Of a stretch of DNA of 9,215 bases, positions 1-5,640 are shown in pieces; the stretch's first letter is position 1; each line of letters begins with the position of its first letter. The stretch lies in contig JAJZYV010000046.1 of assembly GCA_021797955.1 (NCBI GenBank), positions 1 to 9,215 on the forward strand. The letters are read 5' to 3'. Made by a program: the position numbers and the translations under genes. The notes beneath the pieces are model-generated. The model had not been told where the DNA came from, did no database searches, and saw only the letters and a program-made list of their open reading frames with translations. Source of the DNA: Thermoplasmata archaeon (GTDB lineage Archaea > Thermoplasmatota > Thermoplasmata > Thermoplasmatales > Thermoplasmataceae).

Positions 1-239
1 ACATCACATACGACCTGATAGGCCGCAGACTCATCCTCAGGCGTAAAGGCTTTTGTCATCAAAGCATTCCAGCATATGATAACTATGAGGGATTATCCTC
101 AGTTTCCCGAGGTTATACCTCACCTGGGGGTAGATTATCCGCGTGTTACTGAGCGGTACGCCGGGGTCTTGCGACCCCTAGACTCGCATGGCTTAGTCGA
201 AACCTGATAGCAGTGGCCGCCGGCAGGATCAACCGGAGT
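1..239 (-). rRNA. 16S ribosomal RNA, 5' end (partial)
   Basis: On the minus strand the gene begins with the archaeal 16S signature TCCGGTTGATCCTGCCGG at about position 239 and continues through GCCACTGCTATCAGG, the conserved TAAGCCATGCGAGTC and the AGTAACACGCGGA block. About 239 nt of the 5' domain are inside the window; the rest runs off the left edge. The text resembles Thermoplasmatales 16S, including the paired GGGGTCGCAAGACCCC hairpin. The mature 5' end is placed by homology and may be off by a base or two. Nothing rRNA-like lies upstream, consistent with unlinked rRNA genes in this order. Confidence 0.96.
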
Positions 240-257
240 TAATTCCTGTTTAGGCGA

Positions 258-270
258 TTATTTTAAAATT
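258..270 (-). promoter_or_regulatory. Putative TATA box of the 16S rRNA gene
   Basis: Read on the minus strand this is AATTTTAAAATAA, an archaeal TATA-like stretch whose centre is about 25 bp upstream of the mature 16S 5' end. If it is used, the primary transcript would start almost at the mature end. A second candidate (GAAATATGG, 336-344) would give a leader of about 75 nt. Choice between them is inference. Confidence 0.4.
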
Positions 271-749
271 GAAATTGGCGAGCCACAGTTTGCACCTTTT
301 CACGTGTCAGAAGTGAGCTTGTATTCTCACAACTCCATATTTCCCAACCTTGGAATGTTCTGGATCATTTAGGTCATCCGACCGTGGTCACCAGAGTGCC
401 TTGTTAGTTGGTTTTATTTCATGTTGCATCGCACAATTAGTGCGTAATGTCCTCAATGGCAGGTCGATATATAACTCTTTCGTACGCTCCTTTGGCAATC
501 ATTTACCGTTAGGAATTCCCCACTCATCCCTCTTGTGAATCCTGAAATTTGTGGCATTTATGAATCAAGTTCACGCGTTATGTATGCTTCGTCGTACCAA
601 TTCTCTTGACAGGCTGGATAATTCCAAGCCTCTATCATTTCTTCATAAGAGAAATAACGCCAAATAATCGCCATAGGTACGTTTCTATGGAGGAAATTGT
701 CTGTTAATTACAGCCATCATCCACCAGAATTCACTATGAAATATCTTCT
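271..749. other. Gene-poor stretch upstream of 16S rRNA
   Basis: No convincing gene is seen. The 62-codon plus-strand frame at 350-538 has no recognisable content. On the minus strand a 38-codon frame (674 to 558, beginning MAIIWRYFSYEEM) looks protein-like in composition but is unrecognised and too short to call. Also on the minus strand a TATA-like TTATATAT (about 467-475) is followed about 25 bp downstream by a small hairpin (arms CGCAC and GTGCG, 430-434 and 440-444), which could mark a short transcript; the evidence is weak. Confidence 0.3.
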
Positions 750-1077
750 TCATTGTGATTTTATTCTTTCATTCCTGGAGTTGTAAGCGGAGTTCATCAT
801 ATCACTGGTATAAAGTGATTCACGGAGTGAGTTGCCAAAGATCATCTCAGTTCCACAGTCAACAAATTCCACGGTCCTTCTCCTTGTCATCACTTCTTTC
901 CTGAAGAGCATTCCCGAATTCACGCCTGCGGAAAGTGCAACAGCGGCGGAACTCCTCAAGGGAGGTCTACGAGTTGTCACTCTGTGAAGCAGGAACCTCA
1001 CACCCTTCAGGAGTGGGAGGATGTCAGGTATCTTTGATAACCGCACTACTGTCCAGATATACGATATTCTCTTTCAT
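750..1077 (-). pseudogene. Decayed PIN-domain toxin (VapC-like)
   Basis: The ATG at 1077 opens a frame reading MKENIVYLDSSAVIK, the typical first strand of a PIN-domain RNase with its first catalytic Asp (YLDSSA). The frame then stops within three codons. Moving one base restores the family's expected K-R-Y-L continuation, so a single-base loss near 1032 is likely. Beyond it no frame stays open with clear PIN features: one frame runs open to 750 without the later conserved acidic residues. The start lies inside the 3' end of the antitoxin remnant, the usual overlapping vapBC order. Toxin identity rests on the N-terminal motif plus the neighbour; as it stands it cannot make an active RNase. 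Confidence 0.55.
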
Positions 1078-1309
1078 CTCTCATTCCACTGACAAGTCCG
1101 GATATATTTTGTCTTAGTTCTATCTGGTCAAAATCCAGTTCTGTCCCCCCTTCGTTGAGAATTTCATTATATAATCTTCAAAGTTGTAAATCAACTCATC
1201 TTCTATTGCCATCTGAAGGAGCGATGATGTCCGCGCCCCTTTCAACGGCAAGATTCTCCAGCTTCGCCCAGACCTGCTGGTCTATAGGAATGCTTGTTTT
1301 AGTTTTCAT
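1046..1309 (-). pseudogene. Decayed RHH antitoxin (VapB-like)
   Basis: The ATG at 1309 begins MKTKTSIPIDQQVWAKLENL followed by AVERG, which looks like a ribbon-helix-helix antitoxin N terminus: a short beta strand with alternating residues, then a helix. This frame ends at a TGA at 1196-1198, but near 1230 the next frame takes over with SSLLQMAIEDELIYNFEDYI, the expected second RHH helix and linker. A further shift near 1145 gives ELDFDQIELRQNISGLVSGM, ending at 1046 over the start of the PIN toxin remnant. Two frameshifts in a frame that otherwise reads as one protein indicate a pseudogene, unless sequencing errors explain them. With the toxin remnant it forms a dead vapBC module. Confidence 0.6.
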
Positions 1310-1583
1310 TACGGTACCCTACACTGGGGTATATTAGCATTTACCGAAACACCGCCTTACGCTAAACATTACTGTGCCTAAAGCAAAGATGTGACTTACA
1401 TAGGCCACCTCCATATACACAATTACGAACGTTCCTATCGTATTGAATCCAAGTTAATTGCCCAGCAAACTGTTTACTCTGAGTTGGCGAAGTATAATTG
1501 CCAGAAAAACACTACGGAGAATTGTGCAGCACTTTATTTTTCCCGGGAGTAATGGTTCAATTTCCTGTTGATCTGAAGAGCTA
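1310..1583. other. Non-coding stretch between rpoK and the toxin-antitoxin remnant
   Basis: No open frame of interest was seen on either strand; the plus-strand frame at 1498-1785 is the complement of rpoK. One curiosity is on the minus strand: an excellent Shine-Dalgarno sequence GGAGGTGG (1405-1412) three bases before an ATG that is followed directly by TAA (1396-1401). It may be the scar of a lost gene. The stretch probably also holds the 3' end of the rpoK transcript, but no clear terminator hairpin is visible. Confidence 0.35.
1328..1338 (-). promoter_or_regulatory. Putative TATA box of the vapB-like remnant
   Basis: On the minus strand the sequence is GCTAATATACC, centred about 24 bp upstream of the antitoxin ATG at 1309. 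That is the spacing expected for a leaderless transcript, so the promoter may have outlived the coding frame. Confidence 0.35.
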
Positions 1584-1760
1584 TTACCTTGCTAACTTTC
1601 TTATAGTTATGGGAATAACGTTGTTGTCAAATTCCAGTATGGCAATATCGACCGGATCAACCATAACGGATGGTACGTCTATGATAACCGGAGCGCCCAT
1701 GGATATCTGCAGCGCCCTTGCACCAATAATTCTTGCCTTTTCAAATTTAGTGAGAGTCAT
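1584..1760 (-). CDS. rpoK: DNA-directed RNA polymerase subunit K (Rpo6/RpoK)
   Basis: This small core subunit of archaeal RNA polymerase corresponds to eukaryotic Rpb6 and bacterial omega and helps assembly of the large subunits. The 58-residue product shows the two family blocks: [20 protein letters not shown] at residues 4-23 and [21 protein letters not shown] near the C terminus. It is a minimal version without the acidic N-terminal tail of longer homologues. I chose the ATG at 1760; a TTG three codons upstream (1769) also follows the in-frame TAG and is possible. There is no Shine-Dalgarno, and a TATA box sits 40 bp upstream, so the transcript has a very short leader. In many archaea rpoK lies in the L18e/L13/S9/rpoN/enolase/S2 cluster; here it stands alone between decayed genes. 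Confidence 0.9.
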   Translation of the reverse strand: MTLTKFEKARIIGARALQISMGAPVIIDVPSVMVDPVDIAILEFDNNVIPITIRKLAR

Positions 1761-1795
1761 GAGGATCAAAGAAGTCTATGGTTAATTAATCGCTG

Positions 1796-1809
1796 TATAA
1801 TAAATTTTT
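1796..1809 (-). promoter_or_regulatory. TATA box of rpoK
   Basis: The minus-strand sequence AAAAATTTATTATA is centred near 1801, putting transcription start near 1775, about 15 nt before the rpoK ATG. Confidence 0.5.
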
Positions 1810-1882
1810 TATGATGACAGTATCTCCGAAACATGGCGTCAGAATTCTACTAGATCTTAATCCCTTAAACCCATGTTTTCAG

Positions 1883-2228
1883 TCAATTCGCAGGTAAATC
1901 ATCATGCGATTCAATGACTTTCACAAGAGCATCGAGAACTGGTTTCCTTTCCCTGTCCTTCTGTATGATGGGTTCGCGTGGATTGGGTCGTATGAGTTCT
2001 TCTGCTGCATTCAGTTCTGCTTTTGTGATGGATATGAGTTCCTCCCGTCAATCTATTATAGGTGGTAGTGGCATATGATCTGCAATATGACAGGAAATAC
2101 TTCAGATACGAAATTTCTTATTGCATGAGCCACATGCTAAACCCAGGTTCAAAACGAAGCAAAACCTGATAAGGACATCCTACCGGTATATCATCGGTAC
2201 TTATCAACTGGAACTTGACAGTGTCCGC
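1883..2228 (-). pseudogene. Unrecognised decayed gene in three frames
   Basis: Three consecutive minus-strand segments read like one protein broken by frameshifts. First, 2228 down to 2118, including KFQLISTDDIPVGCPYQVLL and FEPGF. Second, in another frame from about 2135 to 2075, VAHAIRNFVSEVFPVILQI. Third, 2047 down to 1883, beginning REELISITKAELNAAEELIR and ending in a charged helix, DDLPAN and a TGA. An in-frame TGA at 2048-2050 separates the last two. None has a plausible start of its own. I do not recognise the family. Smooth, helix-like composition within each segment argues for former coding sequence, but chance is not excluded. Confidence 0.4.
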
Positions 2229-2238
2229 CTATGCATCC

Positions 2239-2247
2239 TTTAAAATA
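2239..2247 (+). promoter_or_regulatory. TATA box of the SDR gene
   Basis: TTTAAAATA is centred about 25 bp upstream of the GTG at 2268, which predicts a leaderless mRNA beginning at or one or two bases from the start codon. Confidence 0.55.
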
Positions 2248-2267
2248 CTATATGTATTTACCTATAT

Positions 2268-3035
2268 GTGTATACAAATATCAAATTCGATTTTAGCCAT
2301 TCAGACATTGCAGTTATTGGTGGTTCTAGCGGAATAGGTAGCGAAGTTTGCTTGCAGCTAGGGATCAGAGGTGCAAATGTAGGTATACTAGATATAGATG
2401 AAAATGGGGGAAGGACAACAGTTGAACAGGTAAAAAATAATTCCGTTAAATCTCAATATTTCTTCACGGATGTAACCAAAGAGAAGTCGATCAGAGAATC
2501 TATTGAAGAATTCATCAGGGTCTTCAAAAAAATGGACGCAATGATCTATACCGCATCTATAATCAACAGAAAACCCTTTTTGGATCTTACTTGGGATCAA
2601 ATTGAAAGACTTTTCAAGATCAACCTGCAAGGCCCTATGATAGCAACTCAATCTGCTCTCGAACATATGATAAGTCAGGGTTATGGCAGAATAGTCTTAT
2701 TTTCGTCTGCCAATTCCCAAGGTGCTAAAAATAATTCTGATTATGCTGCATCAAAGGCAGCCTTGGATTCATTTACCAGGTCTCTTGGCGTGGAGATAAG
2801 GGACATGCAAAAGGACATTACCATCAATTCAGTAGTACCACCCCCCACACTAACAGAACTCTGGAGCAGGGGGAGGACACAAACTCAGATAGAGCAGGCT
2901 GTAAAAACCGGGGAAGTTTATTCGACAAAAGAGATGATATCTACAATACTCTTCCTCACCAGCAGCGAATCTGGTTCCGTGAGTGGCCAAATAATTTCAC
3001 ACAAAGCCAACTTATTGAGGATACCAAACAAATAG
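2268..3035 (+). CDS. SDR-family NAD(P)-dependent oxidoreductase
   Basis: This is a classical short-chain dehydrogenase/reductase of 255 residues, the usual length. The Rossmann glycine motif is GGSSGIG at 18-24. Asp42 at the end of the second strand favours NAD over NADP. The tetrad is Asn119, Ser146, Tyr159 and Lys163 (YAASK), with the canonical spacings of 27, 13 and 4. The usual NNAG is replaced by YTAS (94-97). It probably interconverts a secondary alcohol and a ketone in the cytoplasm; substrate unknown. The start is a GTG: no in-frame ATG lies nearby, and the ATG at 2266 is in another frame. The TATA spacing supports a leaderless start. The first codons overlap a TGTATACA palindrome. 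It is followed after 90 bp by the DRE-TIM gene, which has its own promoter. Confidence 0.88.
   Translation: MYTNIKFDFSHSDIAVIGGSSGIGSEVCLQLGIRGANVGILDIDENGGRTTVEQVKNNSVKSQYFFTDVTKEKSIRESIEEFIRVFKKMDAMIYTASIINRKPFLDLTWDQIERLFKINLQGPMIATQSALEHMISQGYGRIVLFSSANSQGAKNNSDYAASKAALDSFTRSLGVEIRDMQKDITINSVVPPPTLTELWSRGRTQTQIEQAVKTGEVYSTKEMISTILFLTSSESGSVSGQIISHKANLLRIPNK
2269..2276. promoter_or_regulatory. TGTATACA palindrome at the SDR start (candidate operator)
   Basis: This exact TGTATACA lies immediately at and after the inferred transcription start and start codon. A protein bound here would block initiation. The same 8-mer occurs upstream of the DRE-TIM and reductase genes and, with one mismatch, upstream of the cyclase operon. 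TTGTATACAA-like palindromes are typical targets of several bacterial FCD-type GntR regulators; linking it to the GntR gene of this window is inference. Confidence 0.5.
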
Positions 3036-3077
3036 TCAAAAATTACATAAGATTAGCTAGAAATGCTGGGACCTAAA

Positions 3078-3085
3078 TGTATACA
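3078..3085. promoter_or_regulatory. TGTATACA palindrome upstream of the DRE-TIM gene (candidate operator)
   Basis: An exact TGTATACA (context AAATGTATACAATA) is centred about 44 bp upstream of the ATG at 3126 and about 20 bp upstream of the TATA-box centre. The position is upstream of the core promoter, matching the other upstream copies in this window. Confidence 0.5.
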
Positions 3086-3096
3086 ATAGTGCAAAG

Positions 3097-3105
3097 ATTT
3101 TAATA
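3097..3105 (+). promoter_or_regulatory. TATA box of the DRE-TIM/YciI operon
   Basis: ATTTTAATA is centred 25 bp before the ATG at 3126, predicting a leaderless transcript. No Shine-Dalgarno lies before that ATG. Confidence 0.5.
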
Positions 3106-3125
3106 GCGTTAGAGGATAATTTACA

Positions 3126-4358
3126 ATGACTTCAATAGAGCAACATAAAGATGATCAACACTTTGTCAGTTTTTACGATTTTGATAGCGAAGTACTTGGA
3201 AATGTGAAATTGCCAGGCAATATTGAAATTCATGACGTGACGCTTAGGGATGGGGAACAGCAGGCTGGGATAACTTTCAGGCGAGACGATAAGATAAAAA
3301 TTGCGACTAAGTTGGCAGAATCGGGCACTGATAGAATTGAAGCAGGAATGCCTTCTGTTTCTGCAGAAGATGCAAAAGTCGTCAAGGAAATTTCCCATCT
3401 TGGATTGGGGAGCAAGATTTACGCCTTCGCAAGATGCATGAAACAGGATGTAGATAATGCAATAGCAGCTGATGTTGATGGGATAGTCATGGAAATACCA
3501 TCAAGTGACCATCTCATAAAGTATGCATATGGATGGGACGTTGAGAAAGCGGTGAAGTTATCCGTCGAGGCGACGACTTATGCACACGAACATGGCCTCA
3601 AGATCACCTTCTTCACAATAGATGCCACGAGAGCGCCCTTTGATACGTTCTGGAAAATTGCCGGACAGGTTATCAAGGAGGGGCATATGGATTCCTTCGC
3701 TCTAGCTGATACATTTGGTGTGCTTAATCCGCAGGCCACAATGTTCTTCATAAAAAAGATTAAGTCAAAAACTGATAAACCTGTTGAGATACATGCACAT
3801 AATGATTTTGGACTTGCAGTCGCAAACACAATTTCGGCCGTACTTGGAGGGGCGTCAACTATCCATGTCAGTCTCACCGGAATAGGAGAGAGGAGTGGTA
3901 ATGCTTCACTTGAAGAAAGCGTTATGGCTCTGAAATATCTTTACGGGATTAAAACAAAAATAGATACCAGGATGTTGAGACCACTGGCGGTTCTTGCTAG
4001 AGAACGGTCCGGGGTGAAATTCCCGCCTCAGAAGCCGATAGTAGGCGATGGTATATTTTCCGTGGAATCAGGGATTCTTACGAGCTGGTGGAGAAGACTT
4101 GAAAAAATGAATATGCCTCTAGAGATGTTCCCATTTCTGCCTGAGGTTGTTGGTCAGTCGAATGTTGAGATAATTAACGGAAAGAAGAGCGGCATCGACA
4201 CGATTTACTATAAAGCCGACCAGTTTGGCATAAAACTTGACGAAGCGGAGGCTTTGACAATCCTTAGAAAACTCAAAAATATTTCATTGGCAAGAAAAGG
4301 TCCGATTAGTGATGAGGAACTCAAGGCGCTAATGGACAAAAATCCCATAGGGAAGTGA
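3126..4358 (+). CDS. DRE-TIM metallolyase, isopropylmalate/homocitrate synthase-like
   Basis: The N-terminal TIM barrel (about 30-300) has TLRDGEQQAG at 39-48 (Arg41, metal ligand Asp42, Gln45), IEAGMP (71-76), DTFGVLNP (195-202), the metal-binding HAHNDFG (His223, His225, Asn226) and GIGERSGNASLEE (252-264). Known relatives condense acetyl-CoA with a 2-oxo acid (isopropylmalate, homocitrate, citramalate synthases) or cleave C-C bonds. The remaining 110 residues match the linker subdomain of alkylmalate synthases, but the C-terminal allosteric domain of LeuA is absent, as in homocitrate synthases (410 residues). Oddly, the HESGIH motif reads VESGIL (313-318) and GKHSG reads GKKSG (352-356), so three normally conserved histidines are missing. 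It heads an operon with the YciI-like gene. The name gives the family only; the substrate is open. Confidence 0.85.
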   Translation: MTSIEQHKDDQHFVSFYDFDSEVLGNVKLPGNIEIHDVTLRDGEQQAGITFRRDDKIKIATKLAESGTDRIEAGMPSVSAEDAKVVKEISHLGLGSKIYAFARCMKQDVDNAIAADVDGIVMEIPSSDHLIKYAYGWDVEKAVKLSVEATTYAHEHGLKITFFTIDATRAPFDTFWKIAGQVIKEGHMDSFALADTFGVLNPQATMFFIKKIKSKTDKPVEIHAHNDFGLAVANTISAVLGGASTIHVSLTGIGERSGNASLEESVMALKYLYGIKTKIDTRMLRPLAVLARERSGVKFPPQKPIVGDGIFSVESGILTSWWRRLEKMNMPLEMFPFLPEVVGQSNVEIINGKKSGIDTIYYKADQFGIKLDEAEALTILRKLKNISLARKGPISDEELKALMDKNPIGK

Positions 4359-4359
4359 T
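4351..4359 (+). promoter_or_regulatory. Ribosome binding site of the YciI-like gene
   Basis: GGAAGTGAT matches the archaeal Shine-Dalgarno GGAGGTGAT at eight of nine positions. It overlaps the stop codon of the preceding gene and ends five bases before the ATG at 4365, indicating translation from the same mRNA. Confidence 0.6.
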
Positions 4360-4364
4360 AAAAT

Positions 4365-4655
4365 ATGTATGTAGTGGAAACAACATCGTTTGTAAAGAGT
4401 CCGTCTGACGAAATGAAGAAAGTACACAGGGAATACCTGTTGAAGATGCTGAATTCCGGCAAACTAAAACTGGCAGGGCGCATGGTCGACAACACCGGTT
4501 CGTTCTTGGTGTGGGAAGCAGCAACCGTTGAAGAGGCAAAAGCACTGGCATCATCTGACCCTTATTTCAGCAACGGTCTAACCACATTTGTACTGAAAGG
4601 CTGGAGTATATTCTGGAACGGATTCGTCAAACCTCCAATTATTCCAAAAGATTAG
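4365..4655 (+). CDS. YciI-like small protein
   Basis: The 96-residue product resembles the YCII-related (dimeric alpha-beta barrel) family: an N-terminal helix with His21 (VHREYLLKMLNSGKL), a strand with LAGRMVDNTGSFLVWEA (36-52), then VEEAKALASSDPYFSNGL with Asp65 (55-72), and Trp80 near the end. His and Asp at these places are the conserved putative active-site residues of YciI proteins, whose chemistry is largely unknown. Some relatives are fused to or neighbour enzymes of aromatic or acid metabolism. It starts 6 bp after the DRE-TIM gene, so the two are cotranscribed and it may act on the same intermediate. The gene ends 26 bp from the converging regulator gene. Confidence 0.72.
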   Translation: MYVVETTSFVKSPSDEMKKVHREYLLKMLNSGKLKLAGRMVDNTGSFLVWEAATVEEAKALASSDPYFSNGLTTFVLKGWSIFWNGFVKPPIIPKD

Positions 4656-4685
4656 GTTCCCAGTGAACCGTTTTTATATTTTTAT
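4655..4685 (+). terminator. Hairpin plus T-run after the YciI-like gene
   Basis: The inverted repeat GGTTC/GAACC (4655-4659, 4665-4669, loop of five) begins at the stop codon and is followed by GTTTTTATATTTTTA. Oligo-T runs terminate archaeal RNA polymerase, so this probably ends the plus-strand operon before it runs into the converging regulator. Confidence 0.5.
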
Positions 4686-5344
4686 TCCACATAAAGTTTC
4701 TTAAAAGCGGTTTTTTTTGCAAAATCCAGAACAGCATCCAAGTGTCTTTCCATGGCCTCTTTTGCTGTCCTGGGATCACTGTTGAGAATCGCTTCGATGA
4801 CCTGCTGATGATCCTTGAACTCATCGGATCTTCTTTCAACGGAGACAAGAAGGCTTATCCTGACAATCTTGAGATGTAACAAAGTTTCGGCTAAGAACTT
4901 TTTAAGATACTCATTTCCTGCGATGTCCGCTATCATTTCGTGCAGATGTCCATTAAGATTTGCAATCTCCTCAGGAGTGGCATCCTTGAATTCTGATTTC
5001 ATCTTCATTGTTTTCATCAGGAAGGATAGTGATTTTTTCTGGTTTGAATTGATTTTTTCGGCACACAGCTTAGCAGCATTTCCTTCCAAAATCTTTCTTA
5101 CCTCGTAAAGCTGAATGATGTCCTCTTTTGAAATGAAAGATACAGAGTACTTATTTCCATCCTTGGTTAGCAGACCCTGATGCTCAAGAGCAAAGAGCGC
5201 TTCTCTAATTGGAGTCCTGCTCATTGGAAGAATTTTTGAAAATGCATTTTGCGAAACTGGGGACCCCAATTTTATATTCCCCACGATAATACTATTCAAA
5301 ATCTGGTCATACGCTATCCTCGAAAGGTTGGTGTTTTCTGCCAT
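4682..5344 (-). CDS. GntR-family transcriptional regulator, FCD (FadR C-terminal) domain
   Basis: A 220-residue DNA-binding regulator of usual length. The N-terminal winged helix-turn-helix (about 8-70) has the recognition helix MSRTPIREALFALEHQGLL (41-59). The C-terminal all-helical FCD domain opens with LYEVRKILEGNAAKLCAEK (79-97) and keeps the likely metal- and ligand-binding positions Asn131 (usually Asp), His135, His179 and His201. Family members bind organic or sugar acids and leave DNA on ligand binding. The first ATG is the best start: no Shine-Dalgarno precedes it, but a TATA box 27 bp upstream predicts a leaderless mRNA. Lying between the two halves of a metabolic locus that shares TGTATACA sites, it is the likely local regulator. 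FCD-GntR proteins are mainly bacterial, so transfer into this archaeon is plausible. Confidence 0.9.
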   Translation of the reverse strand: MAENTNLSRIAYDQILNSIIVGNIKLGSPVSQNAFSKILPMSRTPIREALFALEHQGLLTKDGNKYSVSFISKEDIIQLYEVRKILEGNAAKLCAEKINSNQKKSLSFLMKTMKMKSEFKDATPEEIANLNGHLHEMIADIAGNEYLKKFLAETLLHLKIVRISLLVSVERRSDEFKDHQQVIEAILNSDPRTAKEAMERHLDAVLDFAKKTAFKKLYVE

Positions 5345-5365
5345 GATGAGTGCTGATTATTATTC

Positions 5366-5376
5366 CTAAAATTAAG
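5366..5376 (-). promoter_or_regulatory. TATA box of the GntR gene
   Basis: The minus-strand CTTAATTTTAG is centred 27 bp upstream of the ATG at 5344. No TGTATACA copy was found near this promoter, so autoregulation through that site is not indicated. Confidence 0.45.
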
Positions 5377-5640
5377 TTATTGTTTGAATTTGAAAAAATT
5401 TTGTTGCAGAATTACTATGACCCTGATAGTAATGAAGGTAAAAAGACTTCAAACCTATCTTTGCTCCATCATATCACTACACGTTTCAAAAGAGTCAGTA
5501 TTCTCTGGGATAAAGTGAAGTTGTGGCACAGTAGAATCGTAGTAGTATTATTACTACAATGGCGTACCAGAATATATGGAAAAACCCGTAAAACGCGTGG
5601 TTCCGGAATTTTGTAGTGTTATACACAGGAGAAGTCGGGT
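5377..5640. other. Intergenic stretch between the GntR gene and the ADH operon end
   Basis: No gene was recognised here; the plus-strand frame 5350-5616 lacks a family signature. It holds a small inverted repeat, GTAGTAGT/ATTACTAC with a three-base loop, at 5539-5557, and, on the minus strand, a T-run (GGGTTTTTCC, about 5577-5586) 55-65 bp after the dehydrogenase stop that could terminate that operon. Both are weak. Confidence 0.3.

Noticed and set aside
750..1046. 98-codon minus-strand frame as an intact protein
   Set aside because: It overlaps the PIN toxin remnant in a shifted frame and begins inside it; better explained as part of the pseudogene.
1498..1785. 95-codon plus-strand frame, membrane-like composition
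   Set aside because: Its body is the complement of rpoK, whose sequence is unmistakable.
2143..2155. GGTTCAAAAC resembling a tRNA B box
   Set aside because: Flanking bases do not form a T stem and no A box or acceptor stem is present.
240..2230. CRISPR array, insertion sequence or integrase site in the decayed region
   Set aside because: No regularly spaced repeats, terminal inverted repeats or recognisable transposase fragments were found by eye.
2383..2388. GTATAC core inside the SDR gene (also at 8164-8169 inside the cyclase gene)
   Set aside because: Neither is a full TGTATACA and both are inside coding sequence, so they were not counted as operator sites.
4208..4495. 95-codon minus-strand frame across the DRE-TIM/YciI junction
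   Set aside because: It lies antisense to two supported genes, with no promoter or Shine-Dalgarno and no recognised family.
5350..5616. 88-codon plus-strand frame in the GntR-ADH gap
   Set aside because: No Shine-Dalgarno, no family features, low-complexity hydrophobic start; likely chance.
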